Shown piece after piece: positions 59,683 through 64,000 of a stretch of DNA of 64,000 bases. This DNA comes from Artocarpus heterophyllus (lineage: Eukaryota > Streptophyta > Magnoliopsida > Rosales > Moraceae): the NCBI GenBank assembly GCA_025403435.1, contig CM046331.1:30227893-30291892 (forward strand), written 5' to 3'. Positions within the stretch are counted from its first letter, which is position 1. Every line of letters begins with the position of its first letter. The position numbers and the translations under genes are program-made. Under the pieces are notes generated by a model. That model was not told where the DNA came from. It ran no database searches and was given only the letters and a program-made list of their open reading frames with translations.

Positions 59683-60347
59683 AGTCCTTAGTCTTTCGAT
59701 TTCTAACCAGTATTGGAGTACAGGTACTTTATACATGTTTTAATTTTTTTCAGCCAAAAGGACCCAATCATGGCTTGACAACTGGAAAAAGTCTCGTCAC
59801 TTTAGTTTGGACTTTTTTTAAATTTTAGAATTAAATTACACTTTAGTCCTTTAACTCTTTAATAAATAATACTTTAGTCTTTTTTTAAAAATTTTGACAA
59901 AGCCACCCCAAACTCTTTAACTCTTAACAATTAATACACTTTTGTTAAAATCCATAAAAAACATTCGTGTGCAACACATGTGGTCTATAATCAGCTCCTT
60001 GGGTGCGTGGAAGAACAGCTCCATACTGGGTTGTATACGAAGACTTCTTTTTTTCCATTTTTTTGTGTTCAAGGATACTAGTGGGAATTCTGGTATACAT
60101 CCACTGTATTGGTGTAAATATGTGTTAAGAATCGCAGTGCTTTTTAGTTCTCAAACTATACTTGTGTTTCCATGAAATCTTATATTTATCTGGCTACTCA
60201 TTTGAAAAGCTGATAATTTTAGCTTCAACTTTGACCATTTGATGGCATATTATAGCAAACAGAGTCGTTGATTTCTCCTTTCCATTGCCTGATTGTTGTC
60301 GTTCAATTCTCGTTGGGGAGATTATTGTTAGCGTGATCTCTGTGCTT

Positions 60348-60475
60348 AGAGCCCGTTTGGTTTGAGTATTTGAATAGAGTATTTGAACGAAGATTTTAAT
60401 TTTTTTAAAAGAAAATACTATAACAAAATATTCGAACTGTGATTCAAACCACGAAATAAACGGGACCCTTAGTTT
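60348..60475 (-). mobile_element. MITE family 2 copy
   Basis: GAGCCCGTTTGGTTTGAGTA start and CACGAAATAAACGGGACCC end as inverted termini; GAAAATACTATAACAAAAT core. Lies upstream of XYLT. Confidence 0.7.
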
Positions 60476-61871
60476 GGTTTAAGAGTTTAAGGTTGTCTTA
60501 TCAAAATTTTAAAAAGATAAACCAAAGCGAAATAGAAATTGAGATTTTAGGGGGCTTTAGTTTGGTTTTAAAATACATTTTATTTTTCGGTCCAATTATT
60601 AGGCTTTTTTTTCTTGAAGGGTCTGATATCTTTTCTTTTTTTTTTTTTTTCCTTTTTTAAGAAATTGGATATTCTTAGGGCGTGTGTTTAAATGATAAAT
60701 TATGAAGTTAAACAAGTCAGTTAGTTGGGTTTTTAACATATTTCGTATTTTTGGGTAGTTCTTAAGTTTGAAAGATTTCTTTTGGGTATTTTTATTTATA
60801 TTTTGAGTTTTGAATTTTCATAAAGATCTCTATAATTTAGACATTCTCAAAATTATACCTTTAAATTTTAAATTCATTTTAATTTTGCAAAATTTTTAAA
60901 TCAAATATTTTGACATAAATGATTTTGTAGCAAAAAATAAACTAGGCATGATATTTAAAATCAAAATATAAAATATAAAAAAATTGTATATTTAAGCTAA
61001 GTTGCAAAGAGAAAAAGTTCGTGATATGTTTATTTATAAGTTAAAAAGGCACATGTGACATGAAATTATAATTTGAATATACTATTTTGCTAACATCTAA
61101 AATAGAAGAATATTTTTTCGATAAACTCAAAAAGCATGGTATGAAATTATAAATATCTCTTTTCTATTCTTTTGTTTCTTTAGAGACTTCTACATTAATA
61201 TATAGTGTGTGTTTCCCAACATTAAATTGGGAAAAAATCATGCAAATTAAAAAACTATTATTATAAAATTAATAAATCTAATAAATATTTTACAGTTTAA
61301 AAAAGTGTCATATTTTTTCACACACCCATTAAATAATTCATATTTTTATTCTTTGAACGAGTTTGAGCTTGTTTCCCAGATTCCCTCCTTTGATGGGGCT
61401 TTCAAGAACAAAACAGAATGGCAAAAGCATTATTGTTTTAAGGAATACAAAACTCATTTTAATGTTTTACAGCTTGGCAATTGGCATTTTCTTGTATTTG
61501 CTGTATTATTATGTCACACCTAGACTTTACTTAATACTCTTGAAGGAAAATGGACAATTTACTCTGTCAAACTTGACTTTTGAATATTATTATCATTCTT
61601 TTGGAAGAAAAAAAAGATGAGATCCAAATGAAGTTTCTTTATAATCTTAACGGGACAATTTTATTTTATTTTATTTTTTGGAAATCTTGTTAGTTTGTCA
61701 CAATTTTACAAGATCCAAACTTCACCAGAAAAGGAAAAAAAAAAATTTGCAGCTCTTTATCCATATAGTGATATGTTGTAATGTACAGAATCTGATTGAT
61801 CAAGAATAAATTCTTTTCCCCTCCTTCCGGAAACCAAAAAGAATAGTTTCTTAAATGACATTACAAGTGTG
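60476..61871. other. Intergenic between XYLT and pirin, no gene seen
   Basis: AT-rich with poly-T runs. The part just above 61871 is probably pirin 3'UTR. Confidence 0.5.
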
Positions 61872-64000
61872 CTAAAACCCAAGCCTAACTGCAGCCTCAG
61901 ATCTCCAATGCCTCGCCTTCTCGAATCCATTCGTGTAGTTATCGAAATCTTCTATCGTCTGGTTAATTTCCTCTTGCGTGTTCATCACAAAGGGCCCCCA
62001 TTGCGCCAACGGTTCACCTAATGGCTCGCCTCCTACCAAGATGAATCTGAGGGGCTTGGAGGACTTGTTCCATGCCTCCAGGCTGTCCCCAGATCCCAGA
62101 AGGAGAAGGTGGTGGGCCATCACAGGCAATGACTTTGAGATGCCAAAGACTCCTTCACCTTCTATGACATATACAAATGCATTCCATGATATTGGTATTG
62201 GTTGTTGAAGGTGGGCCCCAGGCTTAAGACTGAAGTCTAAGTACATGGTTGGTGTTCTTGTGTAGATTGGTGACTTGGTTCCCAAGGCTTCACCTGCTAT
62301 GACCCTAACCTTAATCCCATCTTTTGATACTTCTGCTATGTCCTTGCTTAGCATCTCTTGATACCTTGGCTCAATCCTGCATGTGTATACAAAAAAATCA
62401 CATTTTATAAATCAAAAAAATTATTGTTTTATTGCAAAGACAAAAGTTTGTGGTTCAAAATTTTCATTTCAAAAGAAAACGGGGAAAACAAAAGTACTTC
62501 CACTATGCTAGTCAACCATTTAGCAAAATATTCTGGGAGACTTTAAAAATCTTGAAGTTAGAGGGAATAGCACTATCTTATGCATGTCATTATGGAAGAT
62601 TCTTACCTACCATGGTATAGGGGTAAAAGAGCACATAGTTTTTGCACATACACACCAAAAAAAAAAAAAGAAAGAAAGAAAGAAAGAAAGAAAAGAAAAG
62701 AAAAGAAAAGAAAAAAGAAAGAAAGAGAAAAGAAAAGAAAAGTGTTACACTGCATTCAGAGCACCTTTGGAAAAAAGATCACTATCATGAAGAATCACTA
62801 AAGAAATATAGGAATAGGACTATAGCATATATTGATTGGGGCAAAAAAAAAACAAAGAACAATGTAATGGTAAGGAAGGGACTTTCTTTGGAACTAAAAT
62901 TGAGAAATGTCATAATCATCTGGTTACATCATGTTCATGTCATGCTTTCTCTTTGAATTTATGCTCAGCATTAGTGAAGGGTCATATAGTGATATTGCTT
63001 ACATTTTGTGTTTTGAGGACAAATTTATCCACAACTGAAGACCCTTTTGGGTTCCTTGGGCAGCAGGCATTTCTGAGTGCATAATCCCTTTTCCTGCAGT
63101 CATCCATTGCAGATCACCAGCATGTATTGTCCCTTTATGCCCTTCAAAATCTTCATGTGTCATAGAACCCTTATTGAATCAAGCCATTGAATTTAGATTA
63201 GATTCTTTTTGATAAAGTGTTCCAATAGTATGGCTACAAAACAAGACTTTTAAGAGATAATTGACTTTTCATCCAATGGCCTGGCAAAGCCAACCTAATA
63301 TTTAGCCTGTTTTGCTGACCTTTTTTATGGTGTCATATCGTAATTAAACATTGATTTCCATTTAAAAATAAATAAACCATGCAAATTATTAGCTAATTAT
63401 AGGTTTAGGTGGTGATTGAATTTTAGGTGAGAACTTTAAATTTTGGATGTACTATGCAGTTCAAATTTTAGTCACTGGATGATGAGAAAAAATGATCTTA
63501 GCCATAAGCCGCCAAAAAATTTCCAACGGCTCTGATCGTTTCTTCTCATTAATTTGGAAAATTAAGATGCATGTTTCTCCCTAAATTTTATAATGATTTT
63601 AGGTAGATTGCTAAAAAGAGAATTATGTTATAGGCTTATACCTGCAACATATAGGTCACTGTTTCAAACCCTGTTGACAAAAATGGAAAGAGTTAGAATT
63701 AAGCCAATATTTTTCTCAAGATCAGAATTAAGTCACAAAAAATGAGAGGGTAAATTAAGGAATAGTAAATAAATGTAGTGATCATCAAGACCTCTGTGTG
63801 GATGATCAGGAAACCCAGCAGGAGCAGTAACTGCAATACATAGAGACCAAAAACATAAATCTCAAAAACCAGACAAAACTCATTGCATTTGTATAACAAT
63901 CACCACCCCCACATATATTATAAGAACAGAAGAAAACAGAGACAACCCACCTGAGAATTCATCAAGAGCAAGAAATGGATCAAAGTATTTCAGCTCAAAC
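61872..64000 (-). CDS. Pirin-like cupin protein, 5' part outside the window
   Basis: Five visible exons on the minus strand: 64000(continues)-63951, 63830-63792, 63670-63642, 63169-63003, 62376-61872, all GT-AG with matching phases. The N-terminus is missing; the visible part begins FELKYFDPFLALDEFS. Pirins are bicupin metal (Fe) proteins with roles in transcription regulation and, in some, quercetinase-like activity; plant pirins interact with the G-protein alpha subunit and affect seed/ABA responses. The metal-binding set is present: DHPHRGFETVTYML (two His) and AGKGIMHSEMP (His and Glu). GTQKGLQLWINLS and MIEPRYQEM follow. The C-terminal cupin (about 167 aa) ends RLGF. It looks intact over the visible part. 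Confidence 0.9.
62661..62745. repeat. (AAAG)n microsatellite in the last pirin intron
   Basis: Imperfect AAAG/AAAAG repeat of about 80 bp. Lys/Glu-rich ORFs over it are artefacts. Confidence 0.85.

Noticed and set aside
62661..62745. Regular short repeats considered as a CRISPR-like array
   Set aside because: Simple AAAG microsatellite without spacers; this is a plant nuclear genome.
62580..62956. Lys/Glu/Arg-rich plus-strand ORFs
   Set aside because: Translation of an AAAG microsatellite inside a pirin intron.

Overview
This is a 64-kb piece of a flowering-plant nuclear genome, almost certainly a eudicot. The genes have GT-AG introns, AT-rich intergenic DNA, CT-rich 5' leaders and plant-only protein families: core beta-1,2-xylosyltransferase, a KIN-12 phragmoplast kinesin, an RPM1-type CC-NB-LRR immune receptor and a LOG-family hydrolase. 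The species cannot be named from sequence alone. All gene models below were spliced by eye, by checking donor/acceptor dinucleotides and reading phase at every junction.

Layout. 14-1144 (-): C2-domain (CaLB-type) protein with an Arg/Ser-rich tail and a probable 5'UTR intron. 1.2-12 kb: intergenic, seeded with short 'GTTTGG-end' MITEs. 12124-19207 (+): KIN-12 kinesin of 16 coding exons (1207 aa), with AACGG mitotic-element cores upstream and introns and 3' flank full of local tandem duplications. 19.2-28.8 kb: repeat block with a duplicated kinesin tail, a 1.1-kb tandem array, a decayed Ty3/gypsy RT fragment and a 2.1-kb solo-LTR candidate flanked by 5-bp direct repeats. 28811-31243 (+): HP20/TIM22-2-type chloroplast import protein, 5 exons. 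34547-36104 (-): LOG-family hydrolase, 4 exons, putative transit peptide. 36448-37284: non-autonomous hAT-like element with 8-bp flanking repeats. 37744-39622 (+): ribosomal protein eS8, 5 exons. 42083-45065 (-): CC-NB-LRR gene whose NB-ARC and LRR halves lie in different frames. 46642-49112 (-): its tandem duplicate, a heavily broken pseudogene that has lost the P-loop. 49.1-53.9 kb: AT-rich LTR-like debris. 53948-54136 (-): conserved-looking 62-aa single-TM microprotein with a 5'UTR intron. 56244-59613 (-): beta-1,2-xylosyltransferase, 3 exons, 515 aa. 61872-64000 (-): pirin, 5' end outside the window.

The genes do not form a pathway. They are independent housekeeping, trafficking and defence genes. 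The set XYLT, HP20/TIM22-like, kinesin-like and C2 protein recalls a compact block I remember in Arabidopsis (around At5g55500-At5g55530), here spread over about 60 kb and interrupted by eS8, LOG, an NLR pair and transposons.

The most unusual features are: repeated local duplication in and around the kinesin gene, including copied splice sites; an NLR pair in two stages of decay; the hAT-like element with G-rich termini; and two MITE families with at least 16 copies in 64 kb. I saw no wholly new biochemical system.
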